Positions 43,319 to 52,267 of a stretch of DNA of 64,000 bases are shown piece by piece. Position numbers and translations under genes: made by a program. The notes beneath the pieces were generated by a model that saw only the letters and a list, made by a program, of their open reading frames with translations, was not told the DNA's origin and did not search any database. This DNA comes from CAYMAI01 sp964388445 (GTDB taxonomy: Bacteria > 4484-113 > JAGGVC01): assembly GCA_964388445.1 (NCBI GenBank), contig CAYMAI010000003.1, positions 281,565 through 345,564 of the forward strand, written 5' to 3'. Each line of letters starts with the position of its first letter. Positions within the stretch are counted from its first letter, which is position 1.

Positions 43319-44729
43319 GCGCCGCCTCCCGTTTTGCAAGCCTGAGTATCCGCTCGGTGACTATTTTCAAATCGTCGCCGTTTTCGATTCTATAAGTGAG
43401 AAATCTGCCGCTTCCAGCAGTGCGTGTAGCCGTTACTGTTCGTTTGCCCGTTTCGTAGCTTTCCACATCGAAATGAACTATCGTAAGATTTCTGAATCTT
43501 CCGTGTAGGTGGTTAAAAACTTCTTCGTCGGAATTGCGATATTTGTCCGTGAAAACGAAAAGGTTGCTTCCCTTTGGAATTAACTCGGCAACCCATTTAA
43601 GTTCGCCCTTGATATTGACGTTTCCGCCCTCGCCGATTTTAGCAAGCTGAACCGAAAGGTCGGACAAAAACTTTCTGCCGCCGCCAGTGCGAACGACACG
43701 TTCCTCCGCTCCACCGATTTCCATAAAACTAACTTGATAAGCGGAATTGATTGCTGCTTGAGCGAGAGAAATGATAATCCTCAACGAGTCTTCGAGCGCC
43801 GTTTTTTCGGGATTTCTCCCTCTTCCCATATCCGCGGAATTGAGAAGCAAAAAAGAAATTGTGCTCGCTACGTTCAGTTCGAATTGCTTTGTAATAAGCT
43901 GTCCCGTGCGCGCGCTCGAAATCCAATGAATCTTCCTTATGCTGTCCCCGTCTCGATATTCCCTGACTCCCAAAAACTCGATGGATTCTCCGGGCTTTTC
44001 TATCGTGGCCGCTTCGTCTTTTTGGCGCAAACTTACGCTGTCCAGAGATTGCATTTTCACCTTGAACGGCACGGGCACTACGATAAGCTCCGTAAGCGTT
44101 TCCACGAGCCTTTCGTGTTTGAAAAAACCGAACGGATCGCCGCCCCAAAAATAAAATGGCCCGACGCGCCAATCTCCCCTCAGCGTGGGCACCGCTTCGT
44201 AACTCAGAGTCACGGAGCTATGCCCCTTTACGCTGACGAAACACATTTCCTGATATCCCGCTTCGCTGCTTACGGCGGGAAAGTAGTCGAATCCGATAAC
44301 GGTAAATCTAGGAAACCTGCTGTTGTTGATTAGTTTTACCTTTACTTCGAGCGGCTGGCCCGTAAGAGCAATTCTCAAATGCTCCCGTTCGATGGTCAAT
44401 CCGGCGCTGGCGAATAATGACCAGATAAAAATAGTAAGTGCGCTCGTAAAAATAAAAACCGACGTGTAAACGAGCAAGTGAGTACTGAATAGCACGCTTA
44501 CGGTTGCGCTGAATGCGGTCAGAAATAAAACCGCAATCGCCGCCCTTGCCAGCATTATCCTCTGAAATCCCCATTTCACGGACAGAAATCGCCAGAAAAT
44601 CGCCCAAGCGACAAGCAGGAGCATCGCCATTAGCGCATAGCGGACGGGTTCTTGAGAAGGGAAAACGAACGCGGCTATCAGAAAAATCAAATTTAGAACG
44701 AACAGAATAATTAGTGCGGGGCTGACCAC
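43311..44729 (-). CDS. Membrane-anchored DUF58 protein
   Basis: 472-residue DUF58 protein with two to four N-terminal transmembrane helices (LIILFVLNLIFLIAAFVF and following). The DUF58 signature REYRDGDSIRKIHWISSARTG lies near residue 245 and is followed by a degenerate vWA-like domain. The start GTG 44729 is chosen because the hydrophobic N-terminus begins there and the moxR stop is 8 bases upstream; the longer frame overlaps moxR. It is the partner of the MoxR ATPase. Confidence 0.85.
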   Translation of the reverse strand: MVSPALIILFVLNLIFLIAAFVFPSQEPVRYALMAMLLLVAWAIFWRFLSVKWGFQRIMLARAAIAVLFLTAFSATVSVLFSTHLLVYTSVFIFTSALTIFIWSLFASAGLTIEREHLRIALTGQPLEVKVKLINNSRFPRFTVIGFDYFPAVSSEAGYQEMCFVSVKGHSSVTLSYEAVPTLRGDWRVGPFYFWGGDPFGFFKHERLVETLTELIVVPVPFKVKMQSLDSVSLRQKDEAATIEKPGESIEFLGVREYRDGDSIRKIHWISSARTGQLITKQFELNVASTISFLLLNSADMGRGRNPEKTALEDSLRIIISLAQAAINSAYQVSFMEIGGAEERVVRTGGGRKFLSDLSVQLAKIGEGGNVNIKGELKWVAELIPKGSNLFVFTDKYRNSDEEVFNHLHGRFRNLTIVHFDVESYETGKRTVTATRTAGSGRFLTYRIENGDDLKIVTERILRLAKREAAHV

Positions 44730-44737
44730 TCGACCAC

Positions 44738-45712
44738 CTACTCGGTCGGCACGGGCAGCCGCGCAATTATGTCGTCTATGATTCTTCTCGAAGACACACC
44801 TGAAAGCTGGGATTCGGTCAGTAAGAACAGCCGGTGACCCAATACGACCGGCGCCATTTCCTGAACGTCGTCTGGAACGACGTAGTCGCGCCTTGCAATC
44901 ATCGCCGCGGCCTGAGCAGCTCTGGCAAGTCCCAGCGAGCCTCGCGGACTGCATCCGACTTGAACGTCGGGATGATTTCTTGTTTCCGAAACAATTTTGA
45001 CTATGTAACGCCTGATTGAGGGAGTGATATGAATGTTCTTAACCAAATCTGAAATGTCCTGAATTCTGGCGGGGGAAATTACAGGTTCGACGTCTTCGAT
45101 TGGATGCCGAACTTGCTGGCTTTCCAAAATCGCCGCTTCTTCCGAATCCGAAGGATAACCTACTCTGATTTTAAGAAGAAAGCGGTCAAGCTGCGCCTCC
45201 GGTAGCGCATAAGTGCCCTGATGTTCGATCGGATTTTGAGTAGCTATTACGAAGAACGGAACAGGAAGCTCGTGCGGAATTCCGTCAAGCGTTACTTGCC
45301 GTTCTTCCATTGCTTCAAGCAGGGCGGATTGAGTTCTAGGGCTTGTTCTGTTGATTTCATCTGCAAGTAGCACGTTTGCGAAAACCGGTCCGGGCTTGAA
45401 ATAAAACTCGCTCGTACCCTGGTTAAACACCATGTTGCCAGTTACGTCGCTGGGAAGCAGGTCCGGAGTGAACTGTATCCTTTTGAAATCAAGTTCCAAA
45501 CTTCGGGCGAGTGCCCGGCTGAGCATGGTTTTTCCCACGCCCGGCACGTCTTCGATTAATGCGTGACCGCCGGAAAGGAGCGCGATCATCAGATATTCAA
45601 TGACCCGGCGTTTGCCGAATATCACGCTTTCCACGCTCGCAACTACACGTTCGACATCCTGCGCCGCGAGGGTCACATCCGATGAAACGACCGACTTTTG
45701 ATCGAGTGCCAT
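44738..45712 (-). CDS. MoxR family AAA+ ATPase
   Basis: 324-residue AAA+ ATPase. Walker A DVPGVGKTM (about residue 54), Walker B VLLADEINRT, the sensor FVIATQNPIE and arginine-finger ALPEAQLDRF match MoxR. It acts as a chaperone-like remodeler, here probably for the DUF58/TgpA membrane proteins encoded downstream. ATG 45712 lies 11 bases after TATAAT, with no clear ribosome binding site, so the mRNA is nearly leaderless. Divergent from rsmG. Confidence 0.93.
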   Translation of the reverse strand: MALDQKSVVSSDVTLAAQDVERVVASVESVIFGKRRVIEYLMIALLSGGHALIEDVPGVGKTMLSRALARSLELDFKRIQFTPDLLPSDVTGNMVFNQGTSEFYFKPGPVFANVLLADEINRTSPRTQSALLEAMEERQVTLDGIPHELPVPFFVIATQNPIEHQGTYALPEAQLDRFLLKIRVGYPSDSEEAAILESQQVRHPIEDVEPVISPARIQDISDLVKNIHITPSIRRYIVKIVSETRNHPDVQVGCSPRGSLGLARAAQAAAMIARRDYVVPDDVQEMAPVVLGHRLFLLTESQLSGVSSRRIIDDIIARLPVPTE

Positions 45713-45723
45713 AATGAAACCCG

Positions 45724-45729
45724 ATTATA
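45724..45729 (-). promoter_or_regulatory. -10 box of moxR operon
   Basis: TATAAT on the minus strand, 11 bases before the moxR ATG. Confidence 0.45.
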
Positions 45730-45742
45730 CCTTAAATTTAAA

Positions 45743-45771
45743 GTGGGAACCCCGGCGTCCCACCTTTTTTT
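45743..45771 (+). terminator. Terminator-shaped hairpin in the moxR-rsmG gap
   Basis: GTGGGA (45743-45748) pairs with TCCCAC (45758-45763) around a 9-base loop, then a 7-base T-run (45765-45771). It would terminate plus-strand transcription, but there is no gene upstream on this strand. Reading on the other strand has only weak T content. Perhaps it blocks antisense read-through between the divergent promoters. Confidence 0.5.
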
Positions 45772-45851
45772 ACCGGGTATAACGACGGTTTGTTTGCAGT
45801 TTGGTTCATACGAATTCGATTCCATCCACTTCAAGTGCATTTGCAACCTGA

Positions 45852-45857
45852 TAAGAT
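45852..45857 (+). promoter_or_regulatory. -10 box of rsmG, leaderless
   Basis: TAAGAT ends 6 bases before the rsmG GTG at 45864. Confidence 0.4.
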
Positions 45858-45863
45858 GCATTT

Positions 45864-46526
45864 GTGAACGAGTCAATCGACCTTCGGCCACCCGATTCGC
45901 TAGTCGAAGTAGCAATGCATCTGGAACGTCGCGGGTTTACTTCCGGCTTTCCCGATGCCGCGATATTCGCGCTTTTGGTTGAACTGCAAAAATACGGGAG
46001 CGTACTCAATCTTACCGGACTAACCGACGAAATCAATATTATTCAAAAACACGTTTACGAATCGGCATTGCTCGCTTGCCTAATCGGGCCTGACTTCACT
46101 GGCAATGCAGCGGACCTTGGAACAGGTAACGGTTTTCCCGGCCTCGCGCTTGCCGCGTTTTATCCTGCGGCAAACTTCACGTTGTTCGAAGCGGGCGAAA
46201 AGCGTGCCGCATTTCTGGAAAACGCAATTGCAGCCATGAATTGCAGGAATGCAATAGTACAAAATACCTTTCTCGAAACCGAAGATCCGGAATTCGGAAA
46301 CCGTTTCGACGTAATCACTCACCGAGCCTTCGCCAAGCCGAAAATGGTCGCCCGAATAGCCCGATTTATTGGAAAACAAAGACACATGCTGGCAGGATTC
46401 GGCTTTGCAGCATTGAAGGAGCTGTTGGAACTTGAATGTGGCTACACTCAAAGAGATGGAATAGAATTCGTCAATTATGCCGGGAAAAAGGACGTTGCAT
46501 ACTTGCTTGTGAACTCGCCCGAGTAG
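45864..46526 (+). CDS. rsmG: 16S rRNA 7-methylguanosine methyltransferase RsmG
   Basis: 220-residue SAM-dependent methyltransferase that modifies G527 of 16S rRNA. The SAM-binding motif ADLGTGNGFPGLALA is near residue 75, with LNLTGLTD upstream and VITHRAFAK downstream, as in the family. The start is GTG 45864, 6 bases after a TAAGAT box. It precedes parA-parB, the order often found near the replication origin. A dnaA or gidA gene is not in the window. Confidence 0.92.
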   Translation: MNESIDLRPPDSLVEVAMHLERRGFTSGFPDAAIFALLVELQKYGSVLNLTGLTDEINIIQKHVYESALLACLIGPDFTGNAADLGTGNGFPGLALAAFYPAANFTLFEAGEKRAAFLENAIAAMNCRNAIVQNTFLETEDPEFGNRFDVITHRAFAKPKMVARIARFIGKQRHMLAGFGFAALKELLELECGYTQRDGIEFVNYAGKKDVAYLLVNSPE

Positions 46527-46549
46527 AACTTTCGGAGAATGACCGGTGT

Positions 46550-46555
46550 TATAAT
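46550..46555 (+). promoter_or_regulatory. -10 box of parA, leaderless
   Basis: TATAAT ends 7 bases before GTG 46563, the ParA start that gives the family N-terminus. Supports a leaderless mRNA and the GTG over ATG 46539. Confidence 0.5.
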
Positions 46556-46562
46556 CCGCCCT

Positions 46563-47336
46563 GTGCGCATCATCGCCCTCGCCAATCAAAAGGGAGGAGT
46601 AGGCAAAACCACCACCGCGGTAAACCTGGCCGCTGGACTCGCGCAACTTGGCCGCTCCGTCCTATTAATCGACTGCGATCCGCAAGCGAACGCATCGACG
46701 GCGCTCGGATATTTCGAGTCGTCGTTGAACGATCCGTTCAGCGAATCGAGCTACTCGCTTTTCGCCGATGCGAGCGGAAACAATCATTGCATTATTCCTA
46801 CGCAATACCCCAATTTAAGCCTGATTCGCGGCTCGAAGCATCTATCGGGACTCGAAATAGAGCTGGTGGAACAGCAAGAACGCGACGAACTGCTAAAGCG
46901 CTCAATCGGCGCCTTAGAAACATCTTTCGATTTCATAATCCTCGATACGCCTCCTTCGCTTGGAATTGTAACCCTTAATTGCCTTGTGGCTGCAGACGAA
47001 GTAATCATCCCGGTCCAATGCGAGTTTTTAAGTCTTGCCGGACTGGCAAGACTCACGGATACGGTACGCTCAATTCAAATCGCGTCGAATCCGTACTTAA
47101 AAATAGCCGGTATAGTCGCAACTATGTTCGATGCGCGAACAAATTTATCCCGTGAAGTCGTGGCAGAGCTTTCCAGTCATTACCCCGGTTTGGTTTTCGA
47201 AGCCGTTATTCCGCGCACGGTTAAAATGGCCGAGGCTCCGAGTTTCGGCGTTCCGGTAGTAGAATACGCACCTTCAAACCCCGGCGCCGCAGCCTATTTG
47301 TCGCTTGCGGCCGAGGTATTGAACAGAGTGATTTGA
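46563..47336 (+). CDS. parA: Chromosome-partitioning ATPase ParA (Soj)
   Basis: 257-residue deviant Walker ATPase. The N-terminus VRIIALANQKGGVGKTTTAV carries the ParA Walker A; LIDCDPQANAS and IILDTPPSLG follow. It works with ParB on the nucleoid for chromosome segregation. Length and lack of an N-terminal helix-turn-helix indicate the chromosomal type. GTG 46563 is chosen over ATG 46539. It overlaps parB by 4 bases. Confidence 0.95.
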   Translation: MRIIALANQKGGVGKTTTAVNLAAGLAQLGRSVLLIDCDPQANASTALGYFESSLNDPFSESSYSLFADASGNNHCIIPTQYPNLSLIRGSKHLSGLEIELVEQQERDELLKRSIGALETSFDFIILDTPPSLGIVTLNCLVAADEVIIPVQCEFLSLAGLARLTDTVRSIQIASNPYLKIAGIVATMFDARTNLSREVVAELSSHYPGLVFEAVIPRTVKMAEAPSFGVPVVEYAPSNPGAAAYLSLAAEVLNRVI

Positions 47337-48298
47337 GCGAGCAAAGTTATACCGAGGATGTTCCACAAGAATTGAGTATTACTGAAGAACCGGACAAAAA
47401 AGCGAGCACAGGAAAAAAAAAGGCGCTTGGGCGGGGACTCGACGCGCTGCTGGGGATTCAAGAAAAATCCGCTCACGATTTCGACAAGACAAGTGCCGCT
47501 TTCAGGCTAGTCCTCACCGACAGCATTCGCCCTAATCCCGGCCAGCCGAGGGCTACATTCGATGCCGAGGCCATTGAAAGCCTTGCCCATTCCATTAAGG
47601 CACAGGGACTTCTTCAGCCGCTGATAGTACGAAAAACGGATAGCGGATACGAATTGATAGCCGGCGAGAGAAGACTGCGCGCTGCCAAAATAGCCGGGCT
47701 GCAAAAGGTGCCGTGCATAATATCCGACAAAGAAGAATCCGGAAGGCTTGCAGCATCGCTAATAGAAAACCTGCAGCGTGAGGACCTAAACCCGATCGAA
47801 GCCGCGGAAGGAATACGGGCGATGCGCGAAAAGCTGAGAATCACCCAGCAGGAAGCCGCCGACGCCCTCGGAATGTCCCGTCCTGCCGTTGCCAATTTAC
47901 TTCGCCTTCTCGACTTGCCGGATGCAGCATTGAACCTTGTCAGAATCGGGGCGCTTTCCGCAGGTGCCGCAAGAGCGCTTCTTGCTCTACCCCCGGAAAA
48001 AATCGCAAATGCCGCCATCTACTGCGCGGAGAATGGACTCTCAGTCCGCCAAGTAGAAGATTACACACGAAAAATTGCCGCTGATTCGGATACGGATTCC
48101 GGAAGAAAAAGGCGAAAGACAATCCCTCAAAATTCCAAGGCTGCCGAGCACCTGTCGCACAAACTGACCAAGTACTTCGGTACGAAAGTTATCATCAAAG
48201 AGGCAAAGGAAGGCGGCTCGATAGTATTGCGTTACTACTCCAACGAGGATCTTGAAAGATTGCTCGAAGCGTTTGGTATGTCCGAAGATCCCATTTAG
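47333..48298 (+). CDS. parB: Chromosome-partitioning protein ParB
   Basis: 321-residue DNA-binding CTPase. The GRGLDALL box near residue 34, ParB N-terminal domain (NPGQPR, then GERRLRAAK near residue 107), and helix-turn-helix (ITQQEAADALGMSRPAVANLLRL split across residues ~175-200) are visible, with a C-terminal dimer domain. It binds parS sites and spreads by CTP hydrolysis. The start is TTG 47333, overlapping the parA stop; I saw no perfect parS in the window. Confidence 0.94.
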   Translation: MSEQSYTEDVPQELSITEEPDKKASTGKKKALGRGLDALLGIQEKSAHDFDKTSAAFRLVLTDSIRPNPGQPRATFDAEAIESLAHSIKAQGLLQPLIVRKTDSGYELIAGERRLRAAKIAGLQKVPCIISDKEESGRLAASLIENLQREDLNPIEAAEGIRAMREKLRITQQEAADALGMSRPAVANLLRLLDLPDAALNLVRIGALSAGAARALLALPPEKIANAAIYCAENGLSVRQVEDYTRKIAADSDTDSGRKRRKTIPQNSKAAEHLSHKLTKYFGTKVIIKEAKEGGSIVLRYYSNEDLERLLEAFGMSEDPI

Positions 48299-48300
48299 TC

Positions 48301-48318
48301 GCGGCCTCTCACGGCCGC
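48301..48318 (+). terminator. Candidate terminator between parB and rex
   Basis: GCGGCC (48301-48306) and GGCCGC (48313-48318) form a 6-bp GC stem with a 6-base loop, directly after the parB stop. The following ATTAGTTTTG is only modestly T-rich. It lies between convergent genes and could serve both directions. Confidence 0.4.
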
Positions 48319-48346
48319 ATTAGTTTTGAAACTTATCTTCAATAGC

Positions 48347-49042
48347 TTAACCGTTCATTTTTTTCGCTTCAGGATGCGTAATGTAAAAGCTGATAATTTC
48401 TAGGTGTGTCGTTAAATCCACCGACGAATAAACGACTTCCTCCGGTACCTGAAGAGTTATGGGCGCGAAATTCAGAATTCCCTTTATGCCATTCGCAATG
48501 AGCAAATTCGCTATGAACTGCGCGCTTGCAGCAGGCACCGCGATTATGCCGATGGCGGTTTCGGGGTTCCCTTTCAAGTATTCTTCCAGATTAAAGACGC
48601 TTCGAACCTGAAAATTCTCGACTTTTGAGCCTATTTTTCCTGGATCCGAGTCGAAAACAGCTGTGATTTCAAATCCCTTGTCCAGAAAACCGCTGTAATG
48701 AATGAGGGCGCGGCCCAGATTTCCCGCCCCAACGACTACGGCCTTATGGGTTTTCGTAAGTCCCAGAATCCCGCGCAGTTCACGCCTGAGGGACGGGATA
48801 TCGTAACCGACGCCGCGAGTTCCGAATTCGCCGAAATAAGATAAATCTTTTCGAACCAAAAAGCTGTTGATTTTTGTTTCTTCGCTTAGTTCGGCGCTCG
48901 AAATATTGCTAACGCCGAGTTCATCCAGCTTTTCGACTACCCGCAAATAGTGTGTCAGCCTGACTATCGTGCTGTAAGGAATTTGTAATGCGGGAAGTTC
49001 CTTTTGTTTTTTCCTTTGGGCAGTTATTTTTTTCTCCATCAT
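48347..49042 (-). CDS. rex: Redox-sensing transcriptional repressor Rex
   Basis: 231-residue repressor that senses the NADH/NAD ratio. The winged-helix N-terminus (about 15-85; SSAELSEETKINSFLVRKDLS split across the recognition region) is followed by a Rossmann domain (VVVGAGNLGRALI near residue 100) and a C-terminal domain-swap helix. Typical targets are fermentation and respiration genes. ATG 49042 follows AGGGAG. It precedes no obvious target; the menaquinone gene menG follows upstream on the same strand. Confidence 0.93.
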   Translation of the reverse strand: MMEKKITAQRKKQKELPALQIPYSTIVRLTHYLRVVEKLDELGVSNISSAELSEETKINSFLVRKDLSYFGEFGTRGVGYDIPSLRRELRGILGLTKTHKAVVVGAGNLGRALIHYSGFLDKGFEITAVFDSDPGKIGSKVENFQVRSVFNLEEYLKGNPETAIGIIAVPAASAQFIANLLIANGIKGILNFAPITLQVPEEVVYSSVDLTTHLEIISFYITHPEAKKMNG

Positions 49043-49060
49043 TTTCTCCCTACCTCTCCT

Positions 49061-49804
49061 TTATTCAGCCACTGCAACAATGGCGGCAATCATACCGAGC
49101 CCGTAACGTTTGATGACGATATCCCTGAATCCGGCTGTTTTCAACTCCCTGCACAGCGAATCGTAGTCCGGATATGCATCAAGCGAACGGGAAAGCCAAA
49201 GGTAATCCGCAGGTTTTCCCGTGTAAAACAGAGAAAATAGCGGCATAGCAATTTTAAGATATACAAACATTAGCGGCTTTGAATACCACGGCGCCGGCTT
49301 GGCGAGGTCGAGCATTAGTAACACGCCGCCTTTTCTAAGCGTTTTTCTGATTTCGGCAAGCGCCTTCGTTCGCAAAGGAATGTTTCTCAGGCCGAATCCG
49401 ATTGTGAAAATGTCTGCCTCGAAGCCGTGAAACTCGCTCATTTTGGTCAAGTCGCCGGTCACAAAGTTTAAACCGGATAATCCTTGTTTCCGGGCGCGTT
49501 TGCGGGCAATATCCAGCATGGGATTGCTCAGGTCGATTCCCGTAATGCCAGCTTCCGGAAAGGAATTCGCGGCTAGTAGCGCGAAATCGCCCGTTCCGCA
49601 GCAGCCGTCCAATATTTTGACCGGAACCGATTCGAGAATGGAGGTCGCGAATCTCAGTGCGTCACGTTTCCAACGGATGTGCATCCCCATGCTGATAATC
49701 GAGTTTCCGCGATCGTAAACGGGAGCTAGTTTGTCGAATAGCCGCTTCACATACTCCAAACGGCCGTCCGCATCCGGCTTTTCGCAGTCCGTTCGCTCGT
49801 TCAC
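49061..49804 (-). CDS. menG: Demethylmenaquinone methyltransferase
   Basis: 247-residue SAM methyltransferase of the UbiE/MenG family, which adds the ring methyl group in the last step of menaquinone synthesis. Motifs FDKLAPVYDRGN, LDGCCGTGDFALL, GIDLSNPML and FGLRNIP are typical. GTG 49804 overlaps the mutL stop (GTGA) and gives the family N-terminus; the longer frame to 49957 runs through mutL. With a quinol-oxidising complex at 10.8 kb, menaquinone is probably the main quinone. Confidence 0.9.
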   Translation of the reverse strand: MNERTDCEKPDADGRLEYVKRLFDKLAPVYDRGNSIISMGMHIRWKRDALRFATSILESVPVKILDGCCGTGDFALLAANSFPEAGITGIDLSNPMLDIARKRARKQGLSGLNFVTGDLTKMSEFHGFEADIFTIGFGLRNIPLRTKALAEIRKTLRKGGVLLMLDLAKPAPWYSKPLMFVYLKIAMPLFSLFYTGKPADYLWLSRSLDAYPDYDSLCRELKTAGFRDIVIKRYGLGMIAAIVAVAE

Positions 49805-51729
49805 CGCAGGAACAACCTTCGAATTTCCGATTCGCCCAATCGCACGACGGTAGGCCGCCCATGCGGGCAGGAAAAGCTGTCTTCGATTGTTGTTAAAGAT
49901 TTCACTAGCCAAGACATTTCTTCCGAATTTAGCGGGTCGCCTGCTTTGATTGCGCACTTACATGCCGCCGTCGCGGCGGCATGTTTGAGCATATCATTAT
50001 AACTACGTTGACCGCCGGTTACAATGAATTCGTCCACCATCGATCGAAAAACAAGCGCGTCCATCCTATCCGCTGCGGCCGCGGGAACCTCTCGCAAAAG
50101 AAGAGTATCTTCCCCGAACAGCTCTACACCGAAGCCGAGCTTGGATAAAGCGGGTAAAAAAGCCTCCATCGCCTTCGCTTGATCGGCACGAACGGAATGA
50201 AGAATGGGAAAAACCAGTCCCTGAGTAGGAGGCGACGCTCCCACTTCGATGTAATCGCCGTATATACTTTCGAATAAAATCCTTTCGTGAGCCGAATGCT
50301 GATCAAGCAAAAATACTGCATCGTCCAGCAAAAACACAATGAAAGTTCGGGCGATTTGGCCCAAAATCGTAACGTTTGAAATGTCGAATTCGCCAATCGG
50401 CGGCTCATACTTTCTGCCCAATTCGGAAGGCAAAACTGCTTCATTATGCTTCGGAACGCCTTGCGGCTGGGCGTCTATCGTCTCTTCGAAAACCGGTACA
50501 GCTCTTTTTTTATGTTCATATGACGCTATCTCTGCGCGCTCTACTGATTTTCCCAATGCGCCCGCATGATTAAATTCATAACCGATTTCCGCTGTTTTTG
50601 CGGCACTGGAACCTGACTTAATCGGGTCTGAATGATCCACGGGAGCCGGGATTTGCGTCATCCCGAATGTGCGGGCGAGATCGATTTGCCTTTGCGATGC
50701 CGCGCCGGAAAGCGCGCGCTTCACCCCGGCAGTTATCAAACCGTAAATTTTGCCCGAATCGCTGAAGTCCACTTCAAGCTTGGATGGATGAATATTCACG
50801 TCCACGTCGGACGGCGGAACGCCGAGCAAAAGCACGCAAAGCGGGTGCTTTCCGGGACTTAAATACTCCTTGAATGCGTCGTCTATTGCCCTGAAGAAAA
50901 TTCGGTTTCGAACCGGCCGGCGATTCACGAAAAAAAATTGCGAGCTTCGCGTGGTTCTGTGGTGATGCGGCCTTGCAACAACGCCTTTCAATGTCAGTCC
51001 TTTTCCTGCCGAAACGCCGCCGTCGCGGCCCAAATAATCCGGGTTAAATTCGTAATCTAGCTCGATCACTTCCTTTGCCGAATCGGCATCGAAGACTTTG
51101 GGAAGTATTTTTATAACGTCGCCGTCGCCGCTTGTCGCAAAGAGCATTTTTCCGTCGCTTGTCAACTTCCATTCGATTTCGGGATACGCCAGCGCATACT
51201 GCAGAAGCAGCGTCGTAATGAAGTTAATTTCCGTGCTTTTCGACCTTAAAAACTTGCGTCTGACCGGAGTATTGAAAAACAGCTCACTGACCACTATAGA
51301 CGTGCCTGGATTGAATGCGAGTTTGGATATAGATGGCGGTTGTGCGGCTTCGACGCGTGCTTCAATTCCTGCCTGCTCCTCTCGATGCCTTGTCGTCAGC
51401 GATAGTTTGCTCACGGCAGATATGCTGTAAAGTGCCTCACCCCTGAATCCCAGAGTATGTTTACTCTGAAGGTCGCTTGCCGACTGGATTTTGCTGGTGC
51501 AGTGCTTCGAAAGTGCAAGTTCGATTTGACTTGCGGGAATCCCGCCGCCGTCGTCCGCGACTCGAATCAATTTTTTGCCGCCGTCCTCGATTTCTACGGA
51601 AATCGACCGCGCACCGGCGTCGAGCGAATTCTCGACAAGCTCTTTGACCACGCTCGCAGGCCTGTCAACGACTTCGCCTGCGCAGATTTTGTCGATTTCG
51701 GACTGGGGAAGTTTGTGAATCGCGGGCAC
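49801..51729 (-). CDS. mutL: DNA mismatch repair protein MutL
   Basis: 642-residue GHKL ATPase with a C-terminal dimer domain. ATPase motifs include ELVENSLDAG (Glu/Asn), DDGGGI and TLGFRGEALYSI near residue 95; the C-terminal region contains the QHSAHER motif near residue 480 but lacks a clear DQHAAHERIxYE plus Zn site, so endonuclease activity is uncertain. MutS is not in the window. The start is GTG 51729; the box TAGGAT ends 6 bases before it, so the mRNA is likely leaderless. Confidence 0.93.
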   Translation of the reverse strand: MPAIHKLPQSEIDKICAGEVVDRPASVVKELVENSLDAGARSISVEIEDGGKKLIRVADDGGGIPASQIELALSKHCTSKIQSASDLQSKHTLGFRGEALYSISAVSKLSLTTRHREEQAGIEARVEAAQPPSISKLAFNPGTSIVVSELFFNTPVRRKFLRSKSTEINFITTLLLQYALAYPEIEWKLTSDGKMLFATSGDGDVIKILPKVFDADSAKEVIELDYEFNPDYLGRDGGVSAGKGLTLKGVVARPHHHRTTRSSQFFFVNRRPVRNRIFFRAIDDAFKEYLSPGKHPLCVLLLGVPPSDVDVNIHPSKLEVDFSDSGKIYGLITAGVKRALSGAASQRQIDLARTFGMTQIPAPVDHSDPIKSGSSAAKTAEIGYEFNHAGALGKSVERAEIASYEHKKRAVPVFEETIDAQPQGVPKHNEAVLPSELGRKYEPPIGEFDISNVTILGQIARTFIVFLLDDAVFLLDQHSAHERILFESIYGDYIEVGASPPTQGLVFPILHSVRADQAKAMEAFLPALSKLGFGVELFGEDTLLLREVPAAAADRMDALVFRSMVDEFIVTGGQRSYNDMLKHAAATAACKCAIKAGDPLNSEEMSWLVKSLTTIEDSFSCPHGRPTVVRLGESEIRRLFLR

Positions 51730-51735
51730 TTGATT

Positions 51736-51741
51736 ATCCTA
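51736..51741 (-). promoter_or_regulatory. -10 box of mutL, leaderless
   Basis: TAGGAT on the minus strand, 6 bases before GTG 51729; an overlapping GATAAT at 51733-51738 is an alternative register. Confidence 0.35.
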
Positions 51742-51859
51742 ACACCGGCGCATGAAGGCGTCAAGAACGACATCCGCCACACCTGTATGCCTTTCGAAAC
51801 GAACTGCAGAAATTCGGGTAAAATGCGCGGCGTGTGCCGGTTTTGCAGTTTGAAACGGA

Positions 51860-52213
51860 ATGAAATTGAACAAAACTGCTTTGGAATACATGAATAATGT
51901 CGTGGACGACCGTCGAGAACTCTTCGAAAAACTATGCTTGTTTATCGAAGAGGCGGTACCGAACGCCGAAGTGCTCATTTGGTATAGATTGCTTACGTTC
52001 AGAATCAAGCCCGGCTGGGTGGCTCTAGGATACCGGAAAAACGGCGTAACTTTATATTCCGAAGATAAAGCGGCAATCGAAAAGTATAAGAAAGTCAATC
52101 CCAAATCGAAGACCGGCAAAGCATGTATAAACTTCAAACCTGGCGAGGCGATCCCACTCGATGACCTCAAGGCGGTGATTTTGAGCGCGATAAAAGCCGG
52201 AGACCGGCAATAG
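51860..52213 (+). CDS. DUF1801/YdhG-like small protein
   Basis: 117-residue cytosolic protein resembling DUF1801 (YdhG) proteins: an early helix pair (DRRELFEKLCLFIEE), a beta segment with WYRLLTFRIKPGWVALGYRK, and a C-terminal INFKPGEAIPLDDLKAVI typical of that family. Function is unknown, although the fold is related to iron-chaperone frataxin-like proteins. The ATG at 51860 has no strong binding site; a TAAAAT at 51819 could be its promoter. Divergent from mutL. Confidence 0.7.
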   Translation: MKLNKTALEYMNNVVDDRRELFEKLCLFIEEAVPNAEVLIWYRLLTFRIKPGWVALGYRKNGVTLYSEDKAAIEKYKKVNPKSKTGKACINFKPGEAIPLDDLKAVILSAIKAGDRQ

Positions 52214-52267
52214 CTGATAGACGCGATTTTATTGCCGTCCGAAGTGGTATTATTGCACCGGCTCCAT

